Positions 26,585 through 34,172 of a stretch of 64,000 nucleotides of DNA are shown here, piece after piece. Position numbers and translations under genes: made by a program. The DNA is taken from NCBI RefSeq assembly GCF_001881565.1, contig NZ_MPDJ01000003.1:426270-490269 (forward strand), written 5' to 3'. The notes under the pieces were generated by a model, which saw nothing but the letters and a program-made list of their open reading frames with translations, did not search any database and was not told the DNA's origin. The stretch's first letter is position 1. Each line of letters begins with the position of its first letter. Source of the DNA: Eisenbergiella tayi. GTDB lineage: Bacteria > Bacillota > Clostridia > Lachnospirales > Lachnospiraceae.

Positions 26585-28525
26585 ATGGAAGGTATGGACA
26601 GAGAGGAAGCCGGGAAAAAGGAACTGCCCAAAGAAGCCGTATTTGCTCTGGATATTGGAACGCGGAGTATTATAGGGATGCTGGGCTTTGTGGAAAAGGA
26701 TAAATTAAGGATTACCGCCGTAGAAAGAGCCGAGCATTCCAAAAGGGCTATGGTGGACGGACAGATCGAAGATATCAGGGAAGTCGCCCGCCTTGCAGGC
26801 CAGGTGAAGGAAGCGCTGGAAGAAAAAAGCGGCTACAGGCTGGATCATGTATTTGTGGCGGCCGCAGGACGTGCCCTGAAGACGGAAACTGCCTCCTTTG
26901 AAATGGAATTCCCGGGAACGGAACGTATCAGCGAGGAGATAATCAGCCGGCTGGAGGCCGGGGCCGTGAGTGAAGCCCAGAAAAATTTCCTGGAGAGGGA
27001 AAATGACCGGGATAAACAGTTTTTTCTGGTAGGCTATACGGTTTCCCAATACTATCTTGATGGCTATCTGATTTCCAGCCTGGTAGATCACAAGGGAAAG
27101 AAAATAAAAGCAGATATTGTGGCAACCTTCTTGCCCGGAGAGGTTGTGGAAAGTCTTTACTCAGCCATGAACCAGGCAGGAATGGAAGTGGCGGGCCTGA
27201 CTCTGGAGCCGATTGCGGCAATAAATGTGGCTATTCCGGAAAAACTGAGGCTGCTGAACCTGGTTATGGTGGATATCGGGGCAGGAACCTCCGATATTGC
27301 TGTCTGCCGTGACGGGAAAGTAGTGGGTTATACCATGGCTACGCTTGCGGGTGACGAAATCACGGAAAGCATTATGAAGAAGTGCCTGGTGGATTTTGAT
27401 ACAGCGGAGATGATTAAAATACAGCTGGGAGATAAGAAGGAAGTTGTTTTTACGGATATCCTGGGATTTGAACACAGGGTTCCCACGGAACAGCTCCTGG
27501 AAACGCTGGAGGATGCTGTATCAAGGCTTGGCAGGGAGATTGCCGACAGGATACTGGAGGTAAACGGAGGAGCGCCGTCTGCGGTATTCCTGGCGGGAGG
27601 CGGAAGCAGGATGAACGGACTGATGGAGCAGATAACAGGCAGCCTCGGCCTGGATGCAGCCCGCGCTTCGGTGGCGGGCCGTTATTTTTCCATACATGCC
27701 TTTTCTGATATCTGCAATATAGAGGATCCTGAGTATGCGACACCGCTGGGAATTGCTGTATCCGCAGGGCTGAACCTGATAAATGACAGCTTTTCCGTAA
27801 TTCTGAACGGAAAGCAGGCCAAGCTGTTCAGCAACGGAACCCTTCATATATCGGATCTGCTTATGATGAATGGTTATACCTATGGGGATTTAATGGGCCG
27901 CTCCGGCAAGAGTATTGTGGTTACGGTGGACGGTGTGCGAAGGATTTTTTACGGAACGCCTGCGGAGCCTGCAGTCCTGAAGCTGAATGGGGAAGAGGCG
28001 AAGATTTCAGATTTGGTACATGCGGGAGATGATATTTTATTTATCCCGGCCGTCAACGGAACGGATGCACGGGCGACGGCGGCAGACATTTATGACGAAA
28101 CGGGCAGCGGCCCGGAACATTCCCCAATCATGATAAACGGGGAATATGCCGGGATGGACAGAGTGCTGAACTATGGGGATGAAATCATTACCGTAAATGC
28201 CGGGAAGAAAGAAACGCCGGCGGAAGCTGCGGCTGCGGAAGCCCCGGCGGCGGAAACCGTTCCAGAGGAAGAGGAACAGCCGCTTATCCCGGAGCCTGAA
28301 CAGACAATTCAGTTTCAGCTAAACGGCAAAAATATAAGGCTTCCCGGAAAAACGGACGGCACCCCCTATTATCTTATGGATATGCTTCAGTATTCCGGGC
28401 TGGATATGGATAATATAACAGCGCCAGTTGTCCTGGAGGTAAACGGCGTCAGCGCATCCTTCCAAAGGATACTGAAGGAAAATGATATCATAGCTATTTA
28501 TGAAGAAAAATCAAACAGGCCTTAA
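26585..28525 (+). CDS. FtsA-like actin-fold ATPase with repeated C-terminal domains
   Basis: Residues about 15-390 match FtsA/PilM: the phosphate loops FALDIGTRSIIGML and VMVDIGAGTSDIAVC, the SHS2-type insert and the adenosine loop VFLAGGGSRMNG. FtsA is usually near 420 residues; this one has 646. The extra 250 residues hold repeated small units of the form hydrophobic-NG-x-x-A ... GDxI, seen in LKLNGEEAKISDLVHAGDDIL, IMINGEYAGMDRVLNYGDEI and LEVNGVSASFQRILKENDII, which look like beta-grasp domains. An Ala/Glu linker divides them. There is no ftsZ nearby and a sigma-28 promoter precedes the operon. A role in motility or envelope assembly rather than division is inferred. A second start at 26594 is possible. 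Confidence 0.8.
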   Translation: MEGMDREEAGKKELPKEAVFALDIGTRSIIGMLGFVEKDKLRITAVERAEHSKRAMVDGQIEDIREVARLAGQVKEALEEKSGYRLDHVFVAAAGRALKTETASFEMEFPGTERISEEIISRLEAGAVSEAQKNFLERENDRDKQFFLVGYTVSQYYLDGYLISSLVDHKGKKIKADIVATFLPGEVVESLYSAMNQAGMEVAGLTLEPIAAINVAIPEKLRLLNLVMVDIGAGTSDIAVCRDGKVVGYTMATLAGDEITESIMKKCLVDFDTAEMIKIQLGDKKEVVFTDILGFEHRVPTEQLLETLEDAVSRLGREIADRILEVNGGAPSAVFLAGGGSRMNGLMEQITGSLGLDAARASVAGRYFSIHAFSDICNIEDPEYATPLGIAVSAGLNLINDSFSVILNGKQAKLFSNGTLHISDLLMMNGYTYGDLMGRSGKSIVVTVDGVRRIFYGTPAEPAVLKLNGEEAKISDLVHAGDDILFIPAVNGTDARATAADIYDETGSGPEHSPIMINGEYAGMDRVLNYGDEIITVNAGKKETPAEAAAAEAPAAETVPEEEEQPLIPEPEQTIQFQLNGKNIRLPGKTDGTPYYLMDMLQYSGLDMDNITAPVVLEVNGVSASFQRILKENDIIAIYEEKSNRP

Positions 28526-28548
28526 TCATTTATGAGATCAGCCGATAT
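28522..28548 (+). promoter_or_regulatory. sigma-28-type promoter of flgB
   Basis: TTAATC begins at 28522 and CCGATAT at 28542, the same 20-base geometry. It overlaps the 3' end of the FtsA-like gene. It would transcribe flgB and, by read-through, the tyrosine recombinase gene. Confidence 0.75.
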
Positions 28549-28585
28549 GTAAAGGTATAGATTCAGCAAGGAGGAATAATAGAAT

Positions 28586-28969
28586 ATGAATGGAATATAT
28601 GGCAACTCACTGTCTCTGATGACCAAAGCACTTGACGGCTTATGGAAACGGCAGGAGGTTATATCCAATAATCTGGCGAATGTGGATACGCCGGGGTATA
28701 AATCAAAATATGTAACCTTTGAAGACGCTCTCAGAAAAAGTCTTGAAAATTCTCATACAAATGGCCGTGAAGGTATTCTGAAAGCCATCGAAGTTGCTCC
28801 TATTGAGGTAAAAGAAGTGACGGGCCGTACGGAACGTCTTGATGGAAATAATGTGGATGCGACCGACGAAATGGTCGAAATGACACGTGCAACCTACCAA
28901 TACCAGTATTTACTAAATGCTGTAAACCATGATTTATCAAGGCTTCGCACGGTCATCAAGGGTAACTGA
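28586..28969 (+). CDS. flgB: flagellar basal-body rod protein FlgB
   Basis: FlgB is a proximal rod subunit. The 127-residue protein has the rod signature RQEVISNNLANVDTPGYKS near the N-terminus and the C-terminal helix MTRATYQYQYLLNAVN. Length is normal. AGGAGG precedes the ATG. In most Firmicutes, flgB is followed by flgC and fliE; here a recombinase gene and an inverted-repeat element stand between it and fliE, and flgC is 13.8 kb away. Confidence 0.95.
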   Translation: MNGIYGNSLSLMTKALDGLWKRQEVISNNLANVDTPGYKSKYVTFEDALRKSLENSHTNGREGILKAIEVAPIEVKEVTGRTERLDGNNVDATDEMVEMTRATYQYQYLLNAVNHDLSRLRTVIKGN

Positions 28970-28987
28970 TAAAATTTCGCAATAAAA

Positions 28988-29022
28988 ATTATTGTAAAAT
29001 TTTCAAAAACCTTTACAATAAT
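28988..29022 (+). promoter_or_regulatory. AT-rich hairpin between flgB and the recombinase gene
   Basis: A perfect 11-bp inverted repeat, ATTATTGTAAA (28988-28998) with TTTACAATAAT (29012-29022), encloses 13 bases. No T-run follows, so termination would be weak. It could attenuate read-through into the recombinase gene or be a binding site for the recombinase or a regulator. Confidence 0.5.
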
Positions 29023-29171
29023 GTTATATGGTTGTTTAAGGTACAAGCATATTTTTAAATTTTTGGTGAAGAATAAGCAGGGGAAAGTAATTCAATGATA
29101 CTGAAAAAGAAAGTGACGATGAGGGGTAGAAAGATGAATAAAAAATGATATTGAACTGATTGGAGGTCTAC

Positions 29172-30017
29172 ATGAAACCACATAAGCTAACGGATTCAAT
29201 GATTCAGGACTATGGAAAAAATCTTTTTGAAGAAGAAAAAAGCAAGGCTACTATTGATAAATATTTAAGGGATATCCGGTCTTTTTATGAGAGCCTTCCG
29301 GATGATAAGATAGTAGACAAGAACCGTGTGATACATTATAAAATGCAGCTGACCGGAACTTATAAGGCAACAAGCGTAAATTCCATGCTGACTGCAGTAA
29401 ACGGTATTTTTTCTTATTTAGGATGGACTGAATGCAAAGTTAAGCTTTTAAAGATACAAAAGAGTTCCTTTCGAAACGCTCAGCAGGACATGTCCAGAGA
29501 TGATTATATAAAGCTGGTGGAAACGGCGAATCAGCAGGGAAAAGTCAGACTTGGGATGATTATCCAGACAATCTGTGCGGCAGGCATCCGGGTGAGTGAA
29601 TTGAAATATATAACGGTGGAGGCTGTGAAAAGCAGCAGGGCCGTGATAAACAATAAGGGAAAAACCAGAATCATTCTGATTCCTCCGGAACTGCAGAGTG
29701 CATTGCTGACATACTGCGAGGAGCAGGAAATCTGCTCGGGAATGATTTTCTCCACACGCAGCGGGAAACCATTGGACAGAAGCAATATATGGCGGGAAAT
29801 GAAAAATCTCGGCAAAAGCGCCACTGTCATGGACGAAAAAGTATTTCCGCATAATCTGCGTCATTTGTTTGCTGTAACCTATTACAAAAAAGAGAAAAAT
29901 GTTGTTTATCTTTCCGATGTACTGGGACACAGCAGCGTGGAAACAACAAGGATTTATACGAGTGTGGATGAAGCCGAACATTACAAACATTTAACCGGTC
30001 TGGGTCTTGTCTTATAA
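29172..30017 (+). CDS. tyrosine site-specific recombinase, candidate invertase of the flagellar switch
   Basis: This phage-integrase-type recombinase cuts and rejoins DNA at short inverted-core sites. The 281-residue protein has an N-terminal SAM-like core-binding domain (about 10-95) and a complete catalytic domain: Arg140 in AGIRVSE, Lys164 in KGKTR, His227 and Arg230 in HNLRH, His253 in GHSS and nucleophile Tyr262 in RIYTS. The ATG at 29172 lies 5 bases after TGGAGG; the TTG at 29160 is unlikely. It lacks the N-terminal arm-binding domain of phage integrases and no phage genes are nearby, which favours an invertase of the RecV/Xer type. Its stop is 16 bp before a 27-bp inverted repeat, the likely target. 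Confidence 0.9.
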   Translation: MKPHKLTDSMIQDYGKNLFEEEKSKATIDKYLRDIRSFYESLPDDKIVDKNRVIHYKMQLTGTYKATSVNSMLTAVNGIFSYLGWTECKVKLLKIQKSSFRNAQQDMSRDDYIKLVETANQQGKVRLGMIIQTICAAGIRVSELKYITVEAVKSSRAVINNKGKTRIILIPPELQSALLTYCEEQEICSGMIFSTRSGKPLDRSNIWREMKNLGKSATVMDEKVFPHNLRHLFAVTYYKKEKNVVYLSDVLGHSSVETTRIYTSVDEAEHYKHLTGLGLVL

Positions 30018-30033
30018 CTATTTCGAGGTAAAA

Positions 30034-30060
30034 AAAACAACATAATATGAATTATGTTGT
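30034..30060 (+). repeat. left inverted repeat of the switch
   Basis: This is a 27-bp sequence whose reverse complement occurs exactly at 30369-30395. Each copy is itself nearly palindromic, with arms ACAACATAAT and ATTATGTTGT around a 4-bp asymmetric centre (ATGA here), the layout expected of a tyrosine-recombinase core site. Identity ends at both edges. Confidence 0.9.
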
Positions 30061-30114
30061 AGATAAATTCTTTTCATCTATTAATTTGCGTTTTCTTTTT
30101 TTAAATTCTTTTAT

Positions 30115-30143
30115 ATTATAAAGGCATATTCAAAAAAATGCAA
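30115..30143 (-). promoter_or_regulatory. sigma-A promoter inside the switch, pointing away from fliE
   Basis: On the minus strand TTGCAT (30143-30138), a 17-bp spacer and a perfect TATAAT (30120-30115) form a strong housekeeping promoter with a start near 30108. As sequenced, it would transcribe through the left repeat into the antisense strand of the recombinase gene. After inversion it would face fliE. Confidence 0.75.
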
Positions 30144-30311
30144 CACTAATACAAAAAATCGACATATTTTTCTCTGTTCAGTATGCAAATGCGTAAATTT
30201 CTCTTCCCTTTTTAATGCTTATTCTTTAAATGGTACATAAATTTAACTATAAAAAGTTTATGTGTTACACCGAGCCAAAAATTTAACTCTTCATTTAGTG
30301 TTGCCATAAGC

Positions 30312-30346
30312 AAAAAACCCGTCCTTTTTCAGGACGGGTTTTTTTT
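30312..30346. terminator. strong hairpin terminator inside the switch
   Basis: The stem CCCGTCCT (30318-30325) with AGGACGGG (30331-30338) has a 5-base loop, six A before it and eight T after it. It can work in both directions. It sits 80 bases before fliE and should stop transcripts from flgB and the recombinase gene. Confidence 0.9.
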
Positions 30347-30368
30347 GGAATTTTATGTACGAAAAAAA

Positions 30369-30395
30369 ACAACATAATTCATATTATGTTGTTTT
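30369..30395 (-). repeat. right inverted repeat of the switch
   Basis: This is the exact reverse complement of 30034-30060, with the centre reading TCAT on the plus strand. It lies 31 bases before the fliE ATG, so the fliE ribosome site is outside the element and unchanged by inversion. Confidence 0.9.
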
Positions 30396-30426
30396 GCGTG
30401 TTTAGAACAAATAATGGAGGGGTAAT

Positions 30427-30741
30427 ATGGATAATTTTTTTATTGTTCCCATGAATCCGGTAAGCTTTCAGAATGACTTTGATTTGTCGAAAAATGAGAA
30501 AATCCTGGGGAGCAGCGGCACAGATATGTTCAGGGATATATTCCAGAGCATGATATCAGACGCGGCGGCAGCTGATACGGAGTACGAAAAGCAGAAATAT
30601 CTTCTTGCCACAGGACAGATTGAGGACGCCCATTCGGTTACGATAGCCGGTTCCTATGCACAGCTGACGGTGGATATGCTTGTTTCCTTAAGAAATAAGG
30701 CGATGGAATCTTACAATGAGCTGATGCGTATGAACGTTTAA
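30427..30741 (+). CDS. fliE: flagellar hook-basal body protein FliE
   Basis: FliE joins the MS ring to the rod. The 104-residue protein is acidic at the start and has the family C-terminus with AHSVTIAGSYAQLTVDMLVSLRNKAMESYNEL in conserved form (landmarks HSVTIA and LRNKAMESY). TGGAGGGG precedes the ATG. It is the first gene of the long operon controlled, by inference, by the upstream invertible element. Confidence 0.93.
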   Translation: MDNFFIVPMNPVSFQNDFDLSKNEKILGSSGTDMFRDIFQSMISDAAAADTEYEKQKYLLATGQIEDAHSVTIAGSYAQLTVDMLVSLRNKAMESYNELMRMNV

Positions 30742-30787
30742 GCTGCAGTTTGTAAAAAATGAGAACAGAGAAACGGAACATAAAACC

Positions 30788-32389
30788 ATGAATGTAAAAG
30801 AAATTATACCAAAGATTAAAGAGGCAGCCGCGAAAGTAAGCACAAAAAGCAGAAGAGCCATTCTTATAGGTGGAGCCGCAGTACTTGTTTTCGCGGTGGT
30901 TTTTGCTGTTCTGATTAACCGTAAGGATTATACGGTACTGTACTCTGCGGTAAATGCAGAGGAGGCGACTGAAATTGTATCAAAACTTCAGGAGTCGGGA
31001 GTCGCCTATCAATATAAAGATAATGGCGATGTTCTCGTGGATAAGAAGCAGGTGGATAAGGTCAGGGCACAGCTCGCGCAGGAGGGGTATCCCAAGAGCG
31101 GCTTCTCTTACGGCATTTTTATCGACAATGCGGGCGGCATGACTACGGATTCGGATAAGCAGACATATAAGCTTTATGATCTGCAGAACCGCATCGGAGC
31201 GACGATAGGCCTGTTTGACGGAGTGAAGGATGCCAAGGTGACCATCGCCCTGGGAGAAAAACAGAGATATGTCCTGCAGGAGGATTCCGATAATGGTTCC
31301 AGCGCTTCCGTTGTGGTGATTATGAAGGACGGAGGTTCCCCCACAAGTGAACAGGCAGCTGCCATACAGCGGCTGGTAGCCGGCAGCGTGGCAGGAATGG
31401 ATATGGATAAAGTTTCTGTGTTTGACGGCAACGGGCTGGAGATAACCTCTTCCCTGCAGAAGGCAGAAGGCGAAGAGAACGGCAGCGGGGAAGAACTGGC
31501 ACGGATCGTAGAAGGACAGATTACCGGAAAAGTGATGAATCTTCTGGGGGCCGTTTATGGCCCGGAAAATGTCAGGGTTTCCGTAAAGTGCAGGATTAAT
31601 ATGGAAAAGCTGATCCGGGAGACATTGACCTACAGCACTCCGGATAAAATCGATGAAACGGATAAAACGGGTATTGTTTCCAAAGAAAATGTCAGCGAGC
31701 AGACGAGCGACGGTGTTGCCGGAGTCGGAGGCGTTGCGGGAGCTGAGACGAATGCGGATGTTACCCAGTATGCAGGAAATACAGGCACGGCAGGTACGAA
31801 CAGCTATTACAGCTCCGAGGCAACCCGGGAATATGTGATTAACCAGGTGAAGGAACAGGGACAGGTACCTGCGGGAGCGGTAGAGGATCTTACGATTTCC
31901 GTTGCGGTTAACGGCAAGGATCTCGGCGATCTGACAATGAACCAGCTGAAGGCGTTGATTGGCAATGCGGCCGGCATCGCCGCCGAAGCACAGAACGAGA
32001 AAATAGCGGTAGTCAGCGCTCCTTTCTACAGAGGCGAGGGCGGTTCCATGCAGACAGTGAATCCGCTGGAAAGCCTGATGGAGGAATTGAGCCGGAATCC
32101 GTTCATCCTGCTGATTGCAGCCGGGATCATTCTGATTATCATCCTGCTGGTTGTTCTGATTCTTGTCATCAGATGGCGCAGGAAAAAGAAACGGAAAAAA
32201 GCCGCGAATATACAGGAAATACCGGTTGTGGCTGTTATGCCGGACAACAATCCTGAAATTACCAAAATTCAAAATGAGAAGGCTCAGGGCCTGCGTGAGG
32301 ATATCAGGGATTTCACAGATCAGAATCCTGAAATATCCGCACAGCTGCTGAAAAGCTGGCTGAATGGAGGTGGAGAGAATGGCGGCTGA
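30788..32389 (+). CDS. fliF: flagellar MS-ring protein FliF
   Basis: FliF forms the membrane ring that anchors the motor and export gate. The 533-residue protein has a membrane segment at about 22-42 (RAILIGGAAVLVFAVVFAVL), YscJ-like ring-building domains with DYTVLYSAVNAEEATEIV and KVTIALGEKQRYV, a Gly/Ala/Thr-rich insert (about 300-350), and a second membrane segment at about 440-462 followed by a basic cytoplasmic tail that binds FliG. The tail overlaps the fliG start by 11 bases, so translation is coupled. Confidence 0.96.
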   Translation: MNVKEIIPKIKEAAAKVSTKSRRAILIGGAAVLVFAVVFAVLINRKDYTVLYSAVNAEEATEIVSKLQESGVAYQYKDNGDVLVDKKQVDKVRAQLAQEGYPKSGFSYGIFIDNAGGMTTDSDKQTYKLYDLQNRIGATIGLFDGVKDAKVTIALGEKQRYVLQEDSDNGSSASVVVIMKDGGSPTSEQAAAIQRLVAGSVAGMDMDKVSVFDGNGLEITSSLQKAEGEENGSGEELARIVEGQITGKVMNLLGAVYGPENVRVSVKCRINMEKLIRETLTYSTPDKIDETDKTGIVSKENVSEQTSDGVAGVGGVAGAETNADVTQYAGNTGTAGTNSYYSSEATREYVINQVKEQGQVPAGAVEDLTISVAVNGKDLGDLTMNQLKALIGNAAGIAAEAQNEKIAVVSAPFYRGEGGSMQTVNPLESLMEELSRNPFILLIAAGIILIIILLVVLILVIRWRRKKKRKKAANIQEIPVVAVMPDNNPEITKIQNEKAQGLREDIRDFTDQNPEISAQLLKSWLNGGGENGG

Positions 32390-33395
32390 GAGCACAAAAA
32401 AATTAACATCTGAACAAAAGGCCGCAGCTGTTATTGTGGCGCTCGGGGCGGATAAAGCTTCTAAGGTATATAAATATCTCGGTGAGGAAGAAGTGGAAAA
32501 GCTCACCGTTGAGGTAGCTAAGCTCGGACATCTGGATGCGGATCAATCAGATGCCGCCCTGGATGATTTCTATAAAACATGTCTGACACAGAAGGTAGTT
32601 ACGGACGGCGGACTGGAATATGCCCGTTCCGTATTGGAAAAGGCCTATGGTGAAGCCACTGCAAATGAGCTGCTGTCAAAGGTGACCAAGTACCTGAAAA
32701 ACCGTTCCTTTGAATTTATAAGGAAAACGGACAGCAAGAACCTGTACTCCATGCTCCAGCATGAACGGCCGCAGACGATAGCGCTGATATTATCCTATAC
32801 GGATTCCGAACAGGCGGCGCAGGTAATCGCAGAACTGCCGGAAGATAAGAAGATACCGGTTGTGGAATGCATAGCCCGTATGGAAAGCGCTTCTCCGGAA
32901 GCTATCAAGCTGGTGGAATCACAGCTCCGCCATAAGTTCGATAATATTCTGACCACGGATTACACCGTGATCGGCGGTGTGGATTACATTGCGGATGTAA
33001 TGAACCATATGGACAGAAGCAACGAAAAAGCCATTTTCGACGAAATGGGAAAAGACGATCCGGAGCTTGCAGATACCATCCGGAAGAAGATGTTCGTTTT
33101 CGAGGATATCCTCACCATGGACGAACGGTCTATACAGCGTTTTATCCGCGACTGCGATATGAAGGATATCGTTTATGCTCTTAAGAACGCCACTGAGGAG
33201 ATGTCGGATCTGTTCTACAGGAACATGTCTTCCCGTATGGCAGAGACAATACAGTCCGATCTGGAAATTACAGTTAATGTAAGGCTCCGCGATATAGAAG
33301 AGGCGCAGCAGCATATCGTAAATACGATAAGGCGTCTTGAGGAAGCGGGCGAACTGATTATAAATAAGGGTGGTAAGGATGATATCGTTGTTTAA
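32379..33395 (+). CDS. fliG: flagellar motor switch protein FliG
   Basis: FliG is the rotor protein that meets the MotA stator. The 338-residue protein has the N-terminal FliF-binding domain (KAAAVIVALGADKASKVYKYL), a middle domain with the HERPQTIAL form of the EHPQR motif, and the C-terminal charged torque helix around DMKDIVYALKNATEEMSDLF. The ATG at 32379 behind GGAGGTGGAGAG is chosen over the one at 32364, which lies in that ribosome site. Confidence 0.96.
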   Translation: MAAESTKKLTSEQKAAAVIVALGADKASKVYKYLGEEEVEKLTVEVAKLGHLDADQSDAALDDFYKTCLTQKVVTDGGLEYARSVLEKAYGEATANELLSKVTKYLKNRSFEFIRKTDSKNLYSMLQHERPQTIALILSYTDSEQAAQVIAELPEDKKIPVVECIARMESASPEAIKLVESQLRHKFDNILTTDYTVIGGVDYIADVMNHMDRSNEKAIFDEMGKDDPELADTIRKKMFVFEDILTMDERSIQRFIRDCDMKDIVYALKNATEEMSDLFYRNMSSRMAETIQSDLEITVNVRLRDIEEAQQHIVNTIRRLEEAGELIINKGGKDDIVV

Positions 33396-34152
33396 CAGTA
33401 TCAATACGGAAAAAGAAGAATCGAATATCAGGATCTTTGACTCCTATCAGGATTTTCTCGCCGCGGATCCGGTTCCGGAGCTTGAGGAGGCGCCGGAGAG
33501 CGGGGAGGAAAAGGAGGATGAAGCGGAAAGCTGGGGAGCCCTGTTTAACATGGAGTATCAGCGTAAGATCCAGCAGGCCGAAGATTTGCTGAATGCGGCC
33601 CGGGAAGAAGCGGAGGTCATCCGCGGGGAAGCCTTTGAAAAAGGGGAAAAAGAAGGCTATGACGCGGGTTACGAAGCAGGAAGACAGCAGGCTTACGATG
33701 ATTATATGGCAACCTATGACAAGGAATTGAACAGCCTGAAGCAGGAGATCGTCACCCTGGTTCAGGATATGGGAAATAAAAAGGATAAGGTCCTGGAGAA
33801 ATACATTGATGATCTTAAGGACATATCGCTGGCTGTGGCTGAGAAAATAATACACACAAGCCTGAAATCCAGCAGCGAGATCATTAAACGGATGATCATT
33901 TCCAGTACGGAAAAACTGAAAAAAACATCCTGGGTAAAGATTTATATCGGTAAGGAAGAGCCCGGAATCAATATTCAGGGAGATGCGGAACTGATCCATG
34001 AGCTGTCTAAGCTGTCCGAAAATGTGAAGATTGTGGTCATGGAAGAAGAATCAGGAACCTGTATCGTTGAGCTTCCGAATGAAATTATCGATGTGAGCGC
34101 CGGAACACAGCTGGAGAACATCAGGGGAATTCTGGAGAACGCGCGTCTTTAA
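33379..34152 (+). CDS. fliH: flagellar export stator protein FliH
   Basis: FliH regulates the export ATPase FliI and links it to FliN/FliY. The 257-residue protein has an acidic N-terminus, a coiled coil with KGEKEGYDAGYEAGRQQAY (the glycine-spaced repeat of this family), and a C-terminal domain with KYIDDLKDISLAVAEKIIHT. It overlaps fliG by 17 bases. The ATG at 33379 is taken rather than the GTG at 33370. Confidence 0.92.
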   Translation: MISLFNSINTEKEESNIRIFDSYQDFLAADPVPELEEAPESGEEKEDEAESWGALFNMEYQRKIQQAEDLLNAAREEAEVIRGEAFEKGEKEGYDAGYEAGRQQAYDDYMATYDKELNSLKQEIVTLVQDMGNKKDKVLEKYIDDLKDISLAVAEKIIHTSLKSSSEIIKRMIISSTEKLKKTSWVKIYIGKEEPGINIQGDAELIHELSKLSENVKIVVMEEESGTCIVELPNEIIDVSAGTQLENIRGILENARL

Positions 34153-34172
34153 CAGGAAAGCAGGGAGGAAAT

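Larger units (their letters stand above)
30034..30395. mobile_element. candidate invertible promoter element (flagellar phase switch)
   Basis: The 362-bp AT-rich element is bounded by perfect 27-bp inverted repeats, contains no gene, and lies between a tyrosine recombinase gene and fliE. Inside are a sigma-A promoter that points left (30143-30115) and a strong terminator at 30312-30346. In the present orientation fliE has no visible promoter of its own and is shielded from upstream transcripts. Mirror inversion would place the promoter start near 30321, aimed at fliE, about 105 bases before its ATG, and the terminator near 30083-30118 behind it. The structure is seen; the switching is inferred by analogy with known invertible promoters such as fimS and the flagellar switch of Clostridioides difficile. 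Confidence 0.8.

Noticed and set aside
29012..29038. A third copy of the switch repeat near the hairpin after flgB
   Set aside because: Only scattered similarity to the half-sites (ACAATAAT, GGTTGT); it needs gaps and is no better than expected in AT-rich DNA.
29172..30017. Tyrosine recombinase as a prophage or ICE integrase
   Set aside because: No phage or conjugation genes, no tRNA and no direct-repeat attachment sites are nearby. Flanking genes are flagellar on both sides, and an inverted-repeat pair lies 16 bp away.
30980..32506. Long minus-strand open frame (508 codons) opposite fliF/fliG
   Set aside because: It is a shadow of the codon pattern of two certain genes, has no ribosome site or family features, and similar long shadows occur opposite flhA and other genes.
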